Part shown: positions 19,877 through 28,739 of the stretch, one piece after another
Numbering within the stretch: position 1 is the first letter of the stretch
Layout of the letters: every line of letters begins with the position of its first letter
Origin: JAVBLW01 sp031553215
Lineage (GTDB): Bacteria; Bacillota_I; Bacilli_A; Acholeplasmatales; Anaeroplasmataceae
Direction of reading: 5' to 3'
Length of the DNA stretch: 64,000 nucleotides
NCBI GenBank assembly: GCA_031553215.1
Contig: JAVBLW010000003.1
Coordinates: 62,001-126,000, forward strand
The notes under the pieces: model-generated
The model's input: the letters and a program-made list of their open reading frames with translations, nothing else
Told to the model about the DNA's origin: nothing
Databases searched by the model: none
Made by a program: the position numbers and the translations under genes

Positions 19877-22627
19877 ATGAAAAAAATAAAAGAGTTTCTA
19901 AATGAATCAGTATTACGAAAAATTATACTAATAATCTTATTAATCCCCATTGCTATGAATACTATATTATATTTTGTAAGTGTATCTCAAGAATATGGTG
20001 GTTCTTCAATCTGGACAAGTATTGTTAAGGGTACAAATCATTTTTCCATAGCTGCTATTGTCCTGTTATTTTTATATATTTTTGGCGTTATCTTTTATAT
20101 ATCCACAATCGTTATTTATGCGGTAAAAAAGGATTTACTAAAAAAAGTATTAAAAGTATATGTTTTTTATAATCTTTTTCATATTTTAGTGTATATGATA
20201 TTATCCATCTTTTTAAAGATATATTCAAGTAAATTTATGATATTGTTCATATTAAATCTTATATTAAGTATAACAGCAATAATATTTTATATTTACTATA
20301 ACAAAAGATTTAAAGATGAAGACTCTAATAAAAATGCAAATATAGAAACTATAGAAAAAACACAATCTAGATTATTAAAATTTATAATGCTAATAATAAG
20401 TACATTAGGTTTAGTGCTTGTAATTGTAACATATTTTTTGCCATTATTTAATAAAAATAATGAGAATTTCACGTTATTTAAAATATTAAAAGGAACTGGA
20501 TATGCAGCGGATGAATATGCATTAGCACTATTAATGCTTGCAATATCAATCATTTGTTTGATAATATATGTCTTTAATTTTATGTATTATAAATTAAAAA
20601 ATAATATATATATAAAAAAAGCATTTCGATATAATAGTTTTATTTTCTTAGTTGGTTTATTATATTTTATTTTTGGGGTTGGTTTCACTTTTGTTTATAA
20701 AATAAAGAAGATAAGTGCTACAACAATGAGTTTTATACCACTAATATTTTTTACTATATTATCAATAATTTCAGCATTTATATATGGAATTGTAAAGGAA
20801 ATAAGAATTAAAGATAAAAAAACTAGAGAGAAGAAACGATATCGTTTTAAAAGAAAAAAGATATTTCCATTAATTTTTTCAATTCTATTTACTACTGTGA
20901 CTATATGTTCTATCTTTTTTTGCTTAATAGAGGTAAACTTTGTTATTTTAGGAACAACAAATTATGCTAAAATAAAAGGATTGACTTTACTAAAGGGTTA
21001 TGCGGATTTAAATAAACTGTATCAAGTAATGACATTTGTATATGCACTTATGATATTTACATCTGCAGTATTATTATTCTTATGCATAACAAGCTATTTA
21101 GGTAAAACTAAGGAATACTACAAAATAGTAAAGGCAACGGTTTATACAAATGCTGCTTTTATGTTCACATTATCAATTGTTGCTATATTCTTTATTTTTA
21201 ATCAAAAAATTATTGATTCAAGTGTACGATCGATAATAGAATATTTGGGAATATATATTCCTGAGTTATATAAATATAAAATTAATTCACAAATATTTAT
21301 ACCAACTTCTATATCCTTTTTCCTATTAGCTTTAATGTTAATTACTGGTCAATTAAATCATACTTTAGATGATGTATTAAGTCCTAATTTTAATGATTTA
21401 CTAGAAGAAAAAGAAGAAGAAACTTCCGGAAAAAATGAAGTCGAAAAAGAAGATTCTCCAATTGATGAACCAATAGTAAAAGATATTGAAATTGAAGATA
21501 TAGACCCATGTCCCGTTTTTACAGAAATAGATTCAAATATTGGCGAATATAATGAAAAATTAGAAGAAAAAAAGAAATCTATCTTTATTAATCCTACTCT
21601 ACCGAAATTAGTAGATTTTATAGTTGAATATGCTAGAGATAGTAGATTACATTTATCATATTCTCATGAAGATATAGCTACTTTCATTTCTGGTTTAGGA
21701 GCGTCTAGACTAACAATTCTACAAGGTATGAGTGGAACTGGTAAAACGAGCTTACCAAAAATCTTTGCTGAAGCTATTATGGGTAATTGCGAGATAATAG
21801 AGGTAGAATCTTCATGGCGTGACAAAAATGAACTTATAGGTTATTATAATGAGTTTAGTAAAGTGTTTACTCCAAAGAAGTTTACTCAAAGCTTATATAA
21901 AGCTAAATTAAATAATAATATTCCCACATTCATTGTATTAGATGAAATGAACCTAAGCAGAATAGAATATTATTTTTCTGACTTTTTATCTCTAATGGAA
22001 GCTGAAGAACATAAGAGGGAATTCAAGTTATTAAACATAAAATTAAATCCATCAATTAGTAGCGGTAAGGAATCATATATAGGCTTAGCTAATGGACATA
22101 CAATAGAAATACCTAAAAATGTTTGGTTTATAGGTACAGCCAATCGTGATGAATCTACATTTGAAATTAGTGATAAGGTATATGACCGTGCGCAAACTAT
22201 GAATTTCTCAAAACGTGCTCCAAAAGTTCGTTCTTATAAGGATGAAAGATTACCACAGTTTTTGCCGTATGAAGAGATAGAGTCATTGTTTAAAGAAGCA
22301 AAAAAGAATTTTGTTTATGATGCAGAGAATGATCCAATAATTCAGGAAGTAGAAAATTTGTTATCTTCATATAATATTTCTTTTGGTAACCGTATATTAA
22401 ATCAAATTGAGGAATTTGTTAAAATCTTTTGTTCTTGCTTTATATCTGAGAATGAAATGGGTAAAAAAGAAATATTAAATATTGCGGTAGAAAATATATT
22501 ATTTAGTAAAGTTGTAAGAAAATTAGAAGTCAAACAAATAGATAATAAAGAAAAATTAGCAATTGCTTTTGATAAATTACAATTATTTAAATGTAGTGCA
22601 TTTATTAGAAAATTAGATGAGGAATAA
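19877..22627 (+). CDS. Membrane-embedded McrB-like AAA+ NTPase
   Basis: 916 residues. The first 500 hold about 12 membrane helices arranged as three similar four-helix units; each has a KG-containing segment after its first helix (IVKGTNHFS, ILKGTGYAA, LLKGYADLN). A charged linker (about 505-560) leads to an AAA+ domain with Walker A GMSGTGKTSL (near 617), Walker B FIVLDEMNLS, the MNLSRIEYYFSDFL segment typical of the McrB/MoxR-like group, and GTANRDEST where E. coli McrB has its GTP-specific NTAD motif. The start has only a weak ribosome site. The next gene begins 2 bp after the stop. McrB proteins are normally soluble, so the membrane part is the unusual feature. Role unknown: defence or envelope surveillance are both possible. 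Confidence 0.8.
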   Translation: MKKIKEFLNESVLRKIILIILLIPIAMNTILYFVSVSQEYGGSSIWTSIVKGTNHFSIAAIVLLFLYIFGVIFYISTIVIYAVKKDLLKKVLKVYVFYNLFHILVYMILSIFLKIYSSKFMILFILNLILSITAIIFYIYYNKRFKDEDSNKNANIETIEKTQSRLLKFIMLIISTLGLVLVIVTYFLPLFNKNNENFTLFKILKGTGYAADEYALALLMLAISIICLIIYVFNFMYYKLKNNIYIKKAFRYNSFIFLVGLLYFIFGVGFTFVYKIKKISATTMSFIPLIFFTILSIISAFIYGIVKEIRIKDKKTREKKRYRFKRKKIFPLIFSILFTTVTICSIFFCLIEVNFVILGTTNYAKIKGLTLLKGYADLNKLYQVMTFVYALMIFTSAVLLFLCITSYLGKTKEYYKIVKATVYTNAAFMFTLSIVAIFFIFNQKIIDSSVRSIIEYLGIYIPELYKYKINSQIFIPTSISFFLLALMLITGQLNHTLDDVLSPNFNDLLEEKEEETSGKNEVEKEDSPIDEPIVKDIEIEDIDPCPVFTEIDSNIGEYNEKLEEKKKSIFINPTLPKLVDFIVEYARDSRLHLSYSHEDIATFISGLGASRLTILQGMSGTGKTSLPKIFAEAIMGNCEIIEVESSWRDKNELIGYYNEFSKVFTPKKFTQSLYKAKLNNNIPTFIVLDEMNLSRIEYYFSDFLSLMEAEEHKREFKLLNIKLNPSISSGKESYIGLANGHTIEIPKNVWFIGTANRDESTFEISDKVYDRAQTMNFSKRAPKVRSYKDERLPQFLPYEEIESLFKEAKKNFVYDAENDPIIQEVENLLSSYNISFGNRILNQIEEFVKIFCSCFISENEMGKKEILNIAVENILFSKVVRKLEVKQIDNKEKLAIAFDKLQLFKCSAFIRKLDEE

Positions 22628-22629
22628 TT

Positions 22630-24228
22630 ATGCAAGATAATTATAGCGATTTATCAAAAGAAGAAATAAATCAAATATTTTTAGATTATATAAATATAAA
22701 ATCATTTAAAGAACAAAATAATAAAATAAGTTATATTCAATTTGACCATCAAATGGAAAATGGATTATCTTTATTTACAAATATTCCTGAATGTGATTTT
22801 GATTTATTGGAAGAAAAAATAGATATGATAACAAAGGTTTTACCAGCTATAAATAATATATTTGTAAAACCTTTAATCCATTTAAAAGAGGAAACTGTAG
22901 TTATACCTGTTGAAGCAGTAAAACGCATTGACAGGAATACTATTCAACATATTTATTCACATAGTGAAAATTGGGAAAATATAAAAAATAATAATGTTAA
23001 ACCATTAAAACTTCAAACTAGAATACATGAAGACAATTATGGAATATATGAAAATTTAATTTTTTGTGATACAATAGATGAAATTTTATCTTTTTCTCGT
23101 CGTAATATTCGTATGCTAAAGGATTTAATTTTAACTAAACAAGTTATTGAATTGAACTTGCTTGATAGAGTTAATCATTTATATTATTTCTTAGCTTTGG
23201 GTAAACTTCATACTGGATACATGAGATTTTTTGACAACTATTCTGATATTGTTCAAAGATGTTATATAAAATTAAATTACTTATATCAAGAAATTAGTAT
23301 AAGACTTAAAAGACCGGTTTATAGAAAAAATCAAAAAAGATCTAAATATATAAGATTACATAAGACTAATATATTTTTAATGCATAGGGACTATCGTAAA
23401 ATATATTCATTAGCAAAGCAAATTACAAGAAATAAGATCAACGAAGTAGAAATAACTGAAGAAAAAATAAATTATCTAAAAGGATCTTATTTTTATTATA
23501 CTGAAATGTTATGTCTTTTTTCTATTGGACATTTCAATTTTCAAGCTGATCCAACGAAAAAAATAAATTTTGATAGACTGGATATATCATTTGAATTTAA
23601 AAAATGGAAAGTAGCTATTACAACTAAATATTTAGAATCATATAAAGTAATTCAATTGGATATATGTGCGGATATTGGATATAAAATTATACTTATTCCT
23701 ACTGTATCTAATGAAACTAATAGAACAAAATTAATAGATGATATTAGAGGATTCATAAGTTCAAAAATAGTTGCGGATGAATACATTATATGTACTCCTT
23801 ACGAATTTGAAGAATATCATGATAATGAAAAATATATTAGTATTTCAAACGTAGAATCATTTAGACGTATACAGCAAATATTATTAAGAGCAATGGTCTT
23901 ATCCGATAAAAAGAGGGATGAATGTCCATTTTGTAATAATAAATTAGATAAAAATACTGAATTATATGATGATGATCATTATGCACATACTTGTATTAGT
24001 TGTAGGACAACCATAATAGATACTGTATGTCCTGAAACAAATAAAGAATATTCATTTACAAATATATTTAATTTTCATCCTAATATTTTGTCAAAAGAGA
24101 ATTATAGTAAAAATGATATGTGGTTATATTATCGTAAAGTAGAATCACAAATGTTTTTTAGAAATATTACTAAAATAAATATTCACATGGACCCAATTTG
24201 TCCGCATTGTAATAAAATTCATAAATAA
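22630..24228 (+). CDS. McrC/DUF2357-like partner protein with zinc ribbons
   Basis: 532 residues, two bases after the AAA+ gene with its ribosome site (GAGG) inside that gene's end. A central region with RIHEDNYGIYENLIF (near 131) and long helices resembles the DUF2357-type partners that accompany McrB-like ATPases. The C-terminus carries CPFCNNK (near 431), CISC (near 454) and a final CPHCNKIHK, suggesting zinc ribbons. I could not find a PD-(D/E)xK nuclease core, so it may not cut nucleic acid. The family call rests on context as much as on sequence. Confidence 0.55.
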   Translation: MQDNYSDLSKEEINQIFLDYINIKSFKEQNNKISYIQFDHQMENGLSLFTNIPECDFDLLEEKIDMITKVLPAINNIFVKPLIHLKEETVVIPVEAVKRIDRNTIQHIYSHSENWENIKNNNVKPLKLQTRIHEDNYGIYENLIFCDTIDEILSFSRRNIRMLKDLILTKQVIELNLLDRVNHLYYFLALGKLHTGYMRFFDNYSDIVQRCYIKLNYLYQEISIRLKRPVYRKNQKRSKYIRLHKTNIFLMHRDYRKIYSLAKQITRNKINEVEITEEKINYLKGSYFYYTEMLCLFSIGHFNFQADPTKKINFDRLDISFEFKKWKVAITTKYLESYKVIQLDICADIGYKIILIPTVSNETNRTKLIDDIRGFISSKIVADEYIICTPYEFEEYHDNEKYISISNVESFRRIQQILLRAMVLSDKKRDECPFCNNKLDKNTELYDDDHYAHTCISCRTTIIDTVCPETNKEYSFTNIFNFHPNILSKENYSKNDMWLYYRKVESQMFFRNITKINIHMDPICPHCNKIHK

Positions 24229-24247
24229 TTAAAATGAGGTGAATCAG

Positions 24248-24832
24248 ATGAAACGAATTCTAACATTAGCAATGATAATGATATTAATATTACTTTCATC
24301 ATGCTCCGGTTCAGTTGGTAATACAAAAACTAACGATAATTTTTTTGAATATATTGATGACATAGATAATCAAGAATTTGATTTTGATAAGTTTATGGAA
24401 AGGTTATATGAGGCTCAAGGTGAAGAATATAATAGACCAGTTGCATATTATAGATTAATTGAAAATAATACTGCATATGAACTATTAGCGGTAGAAAATA
24501 GTTATTTTGGTTCTTATTTTGTAAGCACGACATATAAGGATGCAAATGGTATTTATGGAGAATTGCCTGTAACTGAGATATCTAGTTGTGCATTTGCAGG
24601 GAATAGTTCAATAAATAATGTTTATATAGGTAAAAATATAACATATGTAGGTGAAAATGCTTTTGATGGATGGACTATTAGTCAAAAGATACACTTTGAG
24701 ATATCTCAAGAGGAATCCCTAGAATTTGATCCATTATGGAATAAGAATTCTAATGCAATGATAATCTGGGATAATAATCAAAGTAATTTATATAATTATA
24801 TTGATTACTTTTCAAGATATAGCACTAAATAA
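24248..24832 (+). CDS. Lipoprotein with BspA-type leucine-rich repeat
   Basis: 194 residues from the ATG at 24248 (GAGGTG six bases upstream). A hydrophobic signal ends in the lipobox LLSSC, so the Cys is probably lipidated and the protein is on the outer face of the membrane. Residues about 105-145 contain one to two BspA-like repeats (ISSCAFAGNSSINNVYIGKN, VGENAFDGW). It starts 19 bp after the DUF2357-like gene and shares its terminator, so it is the third member of that operon. Possibly an external sensor or ligand of the membrane AAA+ protein. Confidence 0.75.
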   Translation: MKRILTLAMIMILILLSSCSGSVGNTKTNDNFFEYIDDIDNQEFDFDKFMERLYEAQGEEYNRPVAYYRLIENNTAYELLAVENSYFGSYFVSTTYKDANGIYGELPVTEISSCAFAGNSSINNVYIGKNITYVGENAFDGWTISQKIHFEISQEESLEFDPLWNKNSNAMIIWDNNQSNLYNYIDYFSRYSTK

Positions 24833-24850
24833 TAGGCATAATTATGTTAA

Positions 24851-24886
24851 AAAGCATCTAGAATTCTTTATCCTAGATGCTTTATT
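24851..24886. terminator. Bidirectional terminator
   Basis: AAAGCATCTAG (24851-24861) pairs with CTAGATGCTTT (24873-24883), flanked by A and T runs; it serves the lipoprotein operon and the convergent hxlR-type gene. Confidence 0.85.
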
Positions 24887-24893
24887 ATTTATA

Positions 24894-25220
24894 TTAATAA
24901 TTCGATTTTTTATAATATAATCCAAAGTTCCACATCGAATCTATTACTGTTTTTAGTGATTTACCAAGTTCTGTTAGACTATATTCAACTTTTGGAGGTA
25001 CTACTGGATATACAGTTCTAATAAGTAGACCATTTTCTTCCATTTCTCGTAAATTTTGGGTAAGCATTTTTTGTGTAATTGGTTGTAATGATTTTTTAAG
25101 TTCATTGAATCTCATTGTTCCACTTAATAAATCTCTTATAATAAGAATCTTCCATTTATTAGATATAAGCAATAATGTAGTTTCGACAGGACATGCTGGC
25201 AAGATATCTTTATTAATCAT
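24894..25220 (-). CDS. HxlR-family transcriptional regulator
   Basis: 108 residues. The N-terminal CPVETTLLLISNKWKILIIRDLL with its conserved Cys, then RFNELKKSLQPITQKMLTQNLREMEENGL, is the classical HxlR/YodB winged helix. In this family the Cys near residue 10 often senses reactive quinones or aldehydes. GGAGG precedes the start. It is divergent from the MerR gene at 25411 and may also act on the flavin-type gene at 26354, a common partner of HxlR regulators; that link is inference. Confidence 0.9.
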   Translation of the reverse strand: MINKDILPACPVETTLLLISNKWKILIIRDLLSGTMRFNELKKSLQPITQKMLTQNLREMEENGLLIRTVYPVVPPKVEYSLTELGKSLKTVIDSMWNFGLYYKKSNY

Positions 25221-25359
25221 AATAATCCTCCGTTATATTATAGTATGGAATCTAAATAATACCATGTAAAGATAGTCTATCAAATTTAAATACAATAGTA
25301 AATAAGTATTTGTATGGACTTTTAATAATAAAAAATTTAAAATAAATATAAAATAACTA

Positions 25360-25390
25360 TTGACTCTCCTCTTAGAGGATATTGTATAAA
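25360..25390 (+). promoter_or_regulatory. MerR-type promoter with 19-bp spacer
   Basis: TTGACT (25360-25365) and TATAAA (25385-25390) are separated by exactly 19 bp. The spacer holds the dyad CTCCTCTTAGAGGA. Over-long spacers with a central dyad are the hallmark of promoters that MerR proteins distort into activity, and the next gene encodes one. Confidence 0.8.
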
Positions 25391-25410
25391 TAAAGTGGAA
25401 GGTGATTTTG

Positions 25411-26214
25411 ATGATAAAAATTGGTGAATTTTCTAAATTAACACAAACAACGGTTAAAACATTACGATATTATGAACAGGTAGGTTTATTAACTCCGAAG
25501 TATATTGATAATAATACAAATTATAGATACTATGATACTTCACAATTAATAGACTTCAATCGAATTATATCACTTAGACAATTAGGCCTATCTATTGATG
25601 ATGTAAAGAATATATTATCGGGTGTTTCAATTGAAGATTATTTGAAAAGAAGAGAAATAGAATTAGAAAATAATATCCATGAATCAAAAAGTCAACTTAT
25701 CCGAATAAAACTTTTAAGGACAAAGGAGAACGAAAAAATGGATTATGAAGTAGTTATAAAGGAAATTCCAGAATATATAGTTTTTTATAAAGAAGGTATT
25801 TTGGATAAATATCAAGACGTAGGTAATTTTGTATTTCAAGCTGGTGAAGAAGCGAGACAAGCAAATCCAAATTTGAAGTGTATTACTCCAGATTACTGTT
25901 TTATGGAATATATAGATGGTGAATACCGTGAATCAAACATTGCAGCTAGATATTCTCAAGCAGTTGAGCATGCAGGAATAGAAACAAAAGACATTAAATT
26001 TAAAAATTCACCAAGAGTAACCGTTGCATCAATTTACCATAAGGGACCGTATAGTAATTTTAGAGAATCATACGGATTTATTATGAAATGGATTGAGGAT
26101 AACAATTATGAAATTGATAGTTATTCAAGAGAAGTATACATTGATGGAATTTGGAATAAAGAAGATAGTAATGATTGGCTAACTGAAATACAAGTACCTA
26201 TTAAAAGAAAGTAA
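25411..26214 (+). CDS. MerR-family regulator with GyrI-like effector domain
   Basis: 267 residues from the ATG at 25411 (GGAAGGTG upstream). The N-terminal MerR domain reads KIGEFSKLTQTTVKTLRYYEQ with the YRYYD wing; a short dimer helix follows and then a GyrI-like/AraC-effector domain (about 110-267) ending LTEIQVPIKR. This BltR/BmrR-like architecture binds hydrophobic cations or other small molecules. It is autoregulated by the 19-bp-spacer promoter just upstream. No pump gene is adjacent, so its other targets are unknown. Confidence 0.9.
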   Translation: MIKIGEFSKLTQTTVKTLRYYEQVGLLTPKYIDNNTNYRYYDTSQLIDFNRIISLRQLGLSIDDVKNILSGVSIEDYLKRREIELENNIHESKSQLIRIKLLRTKENEKMDYEVVIKEIPEYIVFYKEGILDKYQDVGNFVFQAGEEARQANPNLKCITPDYCFMEYIDGEYRESNIAARYSQAVEHAGIETKDIKFKNSPRVTVASIYHKGPYSNFRESYGFIMKWIEDNNYEIDSYSREVYIDGIWNKEDSNDWLTEIQVPIKRK

Positions 26215-26224
26215 TTAATATTTA

Positions 26225-26255
26225 GAGATTATCAGTAATATGATAATCTCTTTTT
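26225..26255 (+). terminator. Terminator of the merR-type gene
   Basis: GAGATTATC (26225-26233) and GATAATCTC (26242-26250) form a hairpin followed by TTTTT. Confidence 0.85.
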
Positions 26256-26353
26256 ATATGGTTTCAAAAAAGATACTATACCACTAAAAAGTGCGTACTT
26301 CTCATTTAATATGCATGATTATATAATAAGAGTAAGTCAAGGAGGAAATAATT

Positions 26354-26764
26354 ATGACAGCAATTAATGAAGTTTATGAATTTTTAAAGAAAGCAGGTAC
26401 ATACTATCTAGCTACAGTTGATAAGAATAATCAACCACATGTAAGACCTTTCACATCTTATGATATTATTGATGGTAAATTATTTATTCAAACAAGTAAT
26501 CAAAAAGATGTATTTGAACAAATGATCACAAATCCAAAAATTGAAATATGTGCAATGAGTAAGGGACAATGGATTCGTGTAATGGCAGAAGCAGAACATA
26601 TTGATAATGTTGACACAAGAAAGAGAATGTTAGATGACGTTCCTGAATTACGTAATGTATTTAAATATGATGAAAATGATGGTAAATGTGCAGTATTATG
26701 CTTAAATAAAGGTACAGCTACATTCTATTCATTTACAGACGCACCAAAAACAGTAGAATTCTAA
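26354..26764 (+). CDS. Pyridoxamine 5'-phosphate oxidase-like flavin protein
   Basis: 136 residues with the split-barrel pattern YLATVDKNNQPHVRPF near the start, DGKLFIQTSNQKD and a C-terminal strand, typical of FMN-binding PNPOx-like proteins (NimA/YhbP-like). AAGGAGG is well placed before the ATG. Such proteins reduce small molecules or bind flavin or F420; true pyridoxamine oxidase activity is unlikely at this length. It lies alone between two terminators. Confidence 0.85.
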   Translation: MTAINEVYEFLKKAGTYYLATVDKNNQPHVRPFTSYDIIDGKLFIQTSNQKDVFEQMITNPKIEICAMSKGQWIRVMAEAEHIDNVDTRKRMLDDVPELRNVFKYDENDGKCAVLCLNKGTATFYSFTDAPKTVEF

Positions 26765-26770
26765 TAATTA

Positions 26771-26815
26771 AAAAAGTCACATAAATCATACTAAGTTTGA
26801 TTGTGACTTTTTTAA
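26771..26815 (+). terminator. Terminator after the PNPOx-like gene
   Basis: AAAAAGTCACA (26771-26781) pairs with TGTGACTTTTTT, with inner AATCA/TGATT pairing. Confidence 0.8.
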
Positions 26816-27042
26816 TTATAGATATTAATTCATAAATCATAGCAAAAGAAATTATCGAATAATGTAATCTAATTAATACAATATAAATATGTTTGTTGAT
26901 GATTTAATTAACACGTATAAGGTGATAATAGTGTATTTATATAGTTTTTTTTCTCTTTAAAGTAACAAAAGATAATGTTATAATATATTACAAAGATATC
27001 CATAATACTTCATATTATGATATTGTTAAGGGAGTGGTCAGT

Positions 27043-28479
27043 ATGGAAACTAAAAAAATATATGCTGATTCAGAAACAACTAATATAGATGTTAATGAAA
27101 AAAAGAATGAAGAGATGCTTCAATTAGTTTTTGATGTTACTCAACAATTATTAAATGATGATAATCAAAGCATATTGAAGGCCATGAATGAAATATTAGA
27201 CTTTTTTAATTTTAATCAAGCTTTTATATATGAGATTAATCATTTAAAACAATTAAATTTAAAAGAAAATATAAATAAAATTTATAATAAACAACTAATA
27301 AAAAAAATTTCTTTTGAGGATTATTTTAGCACCGAAGAAATAAGTATCATTACTAAAAATCCGATTATATATATTCAAAATAATTGTATAACTAATGAAC
27401 TTAACGAAAAAATAAGTAAAATGTTTAATTTAAAAGACTATATTCTATTTTTTATTATAAATGATGACAAATCTATAACTGGATGTATAGGTATTGCTTC
27501 ATATAGTGGAAATAATTGTTTAGAAAAATCTGATTATAAAGTGATTGAACAATTACTTAGACTTCTAAGTGGAAAAATTCGTTTACGTATATACAAACAA
27601 CAGTTGAAATTTACAAATTCTACTTTAGAGAATATTATGGATCATATTGGTATTGATATTTATGTAAATGATTTTGAAACTCATGAAATGCTGTATGCTA
27701 ATCAATCCATGGCAGCTCCTTATGGCGGTTGGGAAAATATGCAAGGTAAAACTTGTTACCAAGCATTATATGACAATCAAAATGAAATATGTTCATATTG
27801 TCCAAAGAAATTTTTAATTGATGAAAATGGGAACCCTTCCAATATTTACTCATGGGATTATCAACGACCATTTGATAAATCTTGGTTTAGAGTTATTTCT
27901 TCAGCATTTAAATGGACTGATGGAAGGTTAGCACAGGTAATCTCTAGCGTTAATATTACTCAAGAAAAGAATAATGAACTTATTATAGAAAAACTTGCAT
28001 ATACAGATGATCTAACAGGTATCGGTAACCGTGTATTATTACAAGAAAATTTTAAGAAATTAGCCCTAAAATCACAAGCACATGAAATAGGAATAACTAT
28101 ATTTTTTGCAGATTTAAATAATTTTAAAGAGATTAATGATAACTTTGGTCATAGTGCTGGTGATTCAATTTTAAAACAAATTGCTAATGTTATATCTACA
28201 GATGATTTAACAAAAAATAATTGTTATCGCTATGGTGGTGATGAATTTATTTTCCTATATTTTGGATTATCAGTAGAAGAATCTAAAATTCGTCATAGTG
28301 AATTGCTAGAATTATTTTCAAGACCATTGTTGCTAGATGGGCAAAATTATTCATGTTCTGCTAGTATTGGCTATGCTAGATTCCCTGAAGACGGAAAAAC
28401 ATATGAAGAACTTTTAGACAATGCCGATAATCGAATGTATGCACAAAAATCAAAATTTCATTCTTCAAAAGCCCAATAA
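27043..28479 (+). CDS. Diguanylate cyclase with GAF-like and PAS domains
   Basis: 478 residues from the ATG at 27043, preceded by GGGAG. The N-terminal region (about 20-190) resembles a GAF fold. A PAS-type domain follows (about 200-305) with CSYCPKK, a Cys pair reminiscent of PAS domains in clostridial GGDEF proteins. The GGDEF domain (about 320-475) has DDLTGIGNR at its start, DLNNFKEINDNFGHSAGD and the active-site YGGDEF, so it should make c-di-GMP. No membrane segment: a cytosolic sensor. Bounded by a terminator on each side. Confidence 0.93.
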   Translation: METKKIYADSETTNIDVNEKKNEEMLQLVFDVTQQLLNDDNQSILKAMNEILDFFNFNQAFIYEINHLKQLNLKENINKIYNKQLIKKISFEDYFSTEEISIITKNPIIYIQNNCITNELNEKISKMFNLKDYILFFIINDDKSITGCIGIASYSGNNCLEKSDYKVIEQLLRLLSGKIRLRIYKQQLKFTNSTLENIMDHIGIDIYVNDFETHEMLYANQSMAAPYGGWENMQGKTCYQALYDNQNEICSYCPKKFLIDENGNPSNIYSWDYQRPFDKSWFRVISSAFKWTDGRLAQVISSVNITQEKNNELIIEKLAYTDDLTGIGNRVLLQENFKKLALKSQAHEIGITIFFADLNNFKEINDNFGHSAGDSILKQIANVISTDDLTKNNCYRYGGDEFIFLYFGLSVEESKIRHSELLELFSRPLLLDGQNYSCSASIGYARFPEDGKTYEELLDNADNRMYAQKSKFHSSKAQ

Positions 28480-28494
28480 ATAATTAATTTTATT

Positions 28495-28522
28495 AAAAAA
28501 CCGCATTATAATGCTGTTTTTT
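28495..28522 (+). terminator. Terminator of the diguanylate cyclase gene
   Basis: AAAAAAC, one mismatch, GCAT-TATA-ATGC, one mismatch, GTTTTTT: a compact hairpin with a T run. Confidence 0.75.
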
Positions 28523-28544
28523 TCTTTTATGCTAATATTTATTT

Positions 28545-28573
28545 TTGACAAAAATGCTTTAAAATGCTATAAT
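28545..28573 (+). promoter_or_regulatory. Perfect sigma-A promoter of the GGDEF-EAL gene
   Basis: TTGACA (28545-28550), 17-bp spacer, TATAAT (28568-28573). Transcription would begin near 28580, leaving a leader of about 160 nt before the gene at 28740. Confidence 0.85.
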
Positions 28574-28579
28574 AAAATA

Positions 28580-28700
28580 AATTATTGTTCTTTTTTACAA
28601 AAAAGAATGAATTTTTTATAAGTATAATTCCGGTCGGCAGGTAACTGTGCGAGATTTTAGCTTTGAGGGTGGAAGGCTGCTATTCAGCGTTCCTTTTTTA
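28580..28700 (+). ncRNA. Structured leader with intrinsic terminator, riboswitch-like, class unassigned
   Basis: The leader starts with a hairpin TTCTTTTTT-AC-AAAAAAGAA (28588-28607). A relatively GC-rich block follows (28630-28680), unlike the surrounding AT-rich DNA. It ends in a terminator: GGAAGGCTG (28671-28679) with CAGCGTTCC (28685-28693), one mismatch, then TTTTTTATTTT. GCAG at 28637-28640 can pair with CTGC at 28677-28680, competing with the terminator. I compared it from memory with c-di-GMP-I, c-di-GMP-II, purine, TPP, SAM, ZTP, lysine and glycine motifs and found no match. Confidence 0.55.
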
Positions 28701-28739
28701 TTTTAAGAGGAAACCTATTGAATTAAATGGAGGAACAAT

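Noticed and set aside
28630..28700. c-di-GMP-I or c-di-GMP-II riboswitch before the GGDEF-EAL gene
   Set aside because: The core sequences of those classes are not present; only a generic leader call is justified.
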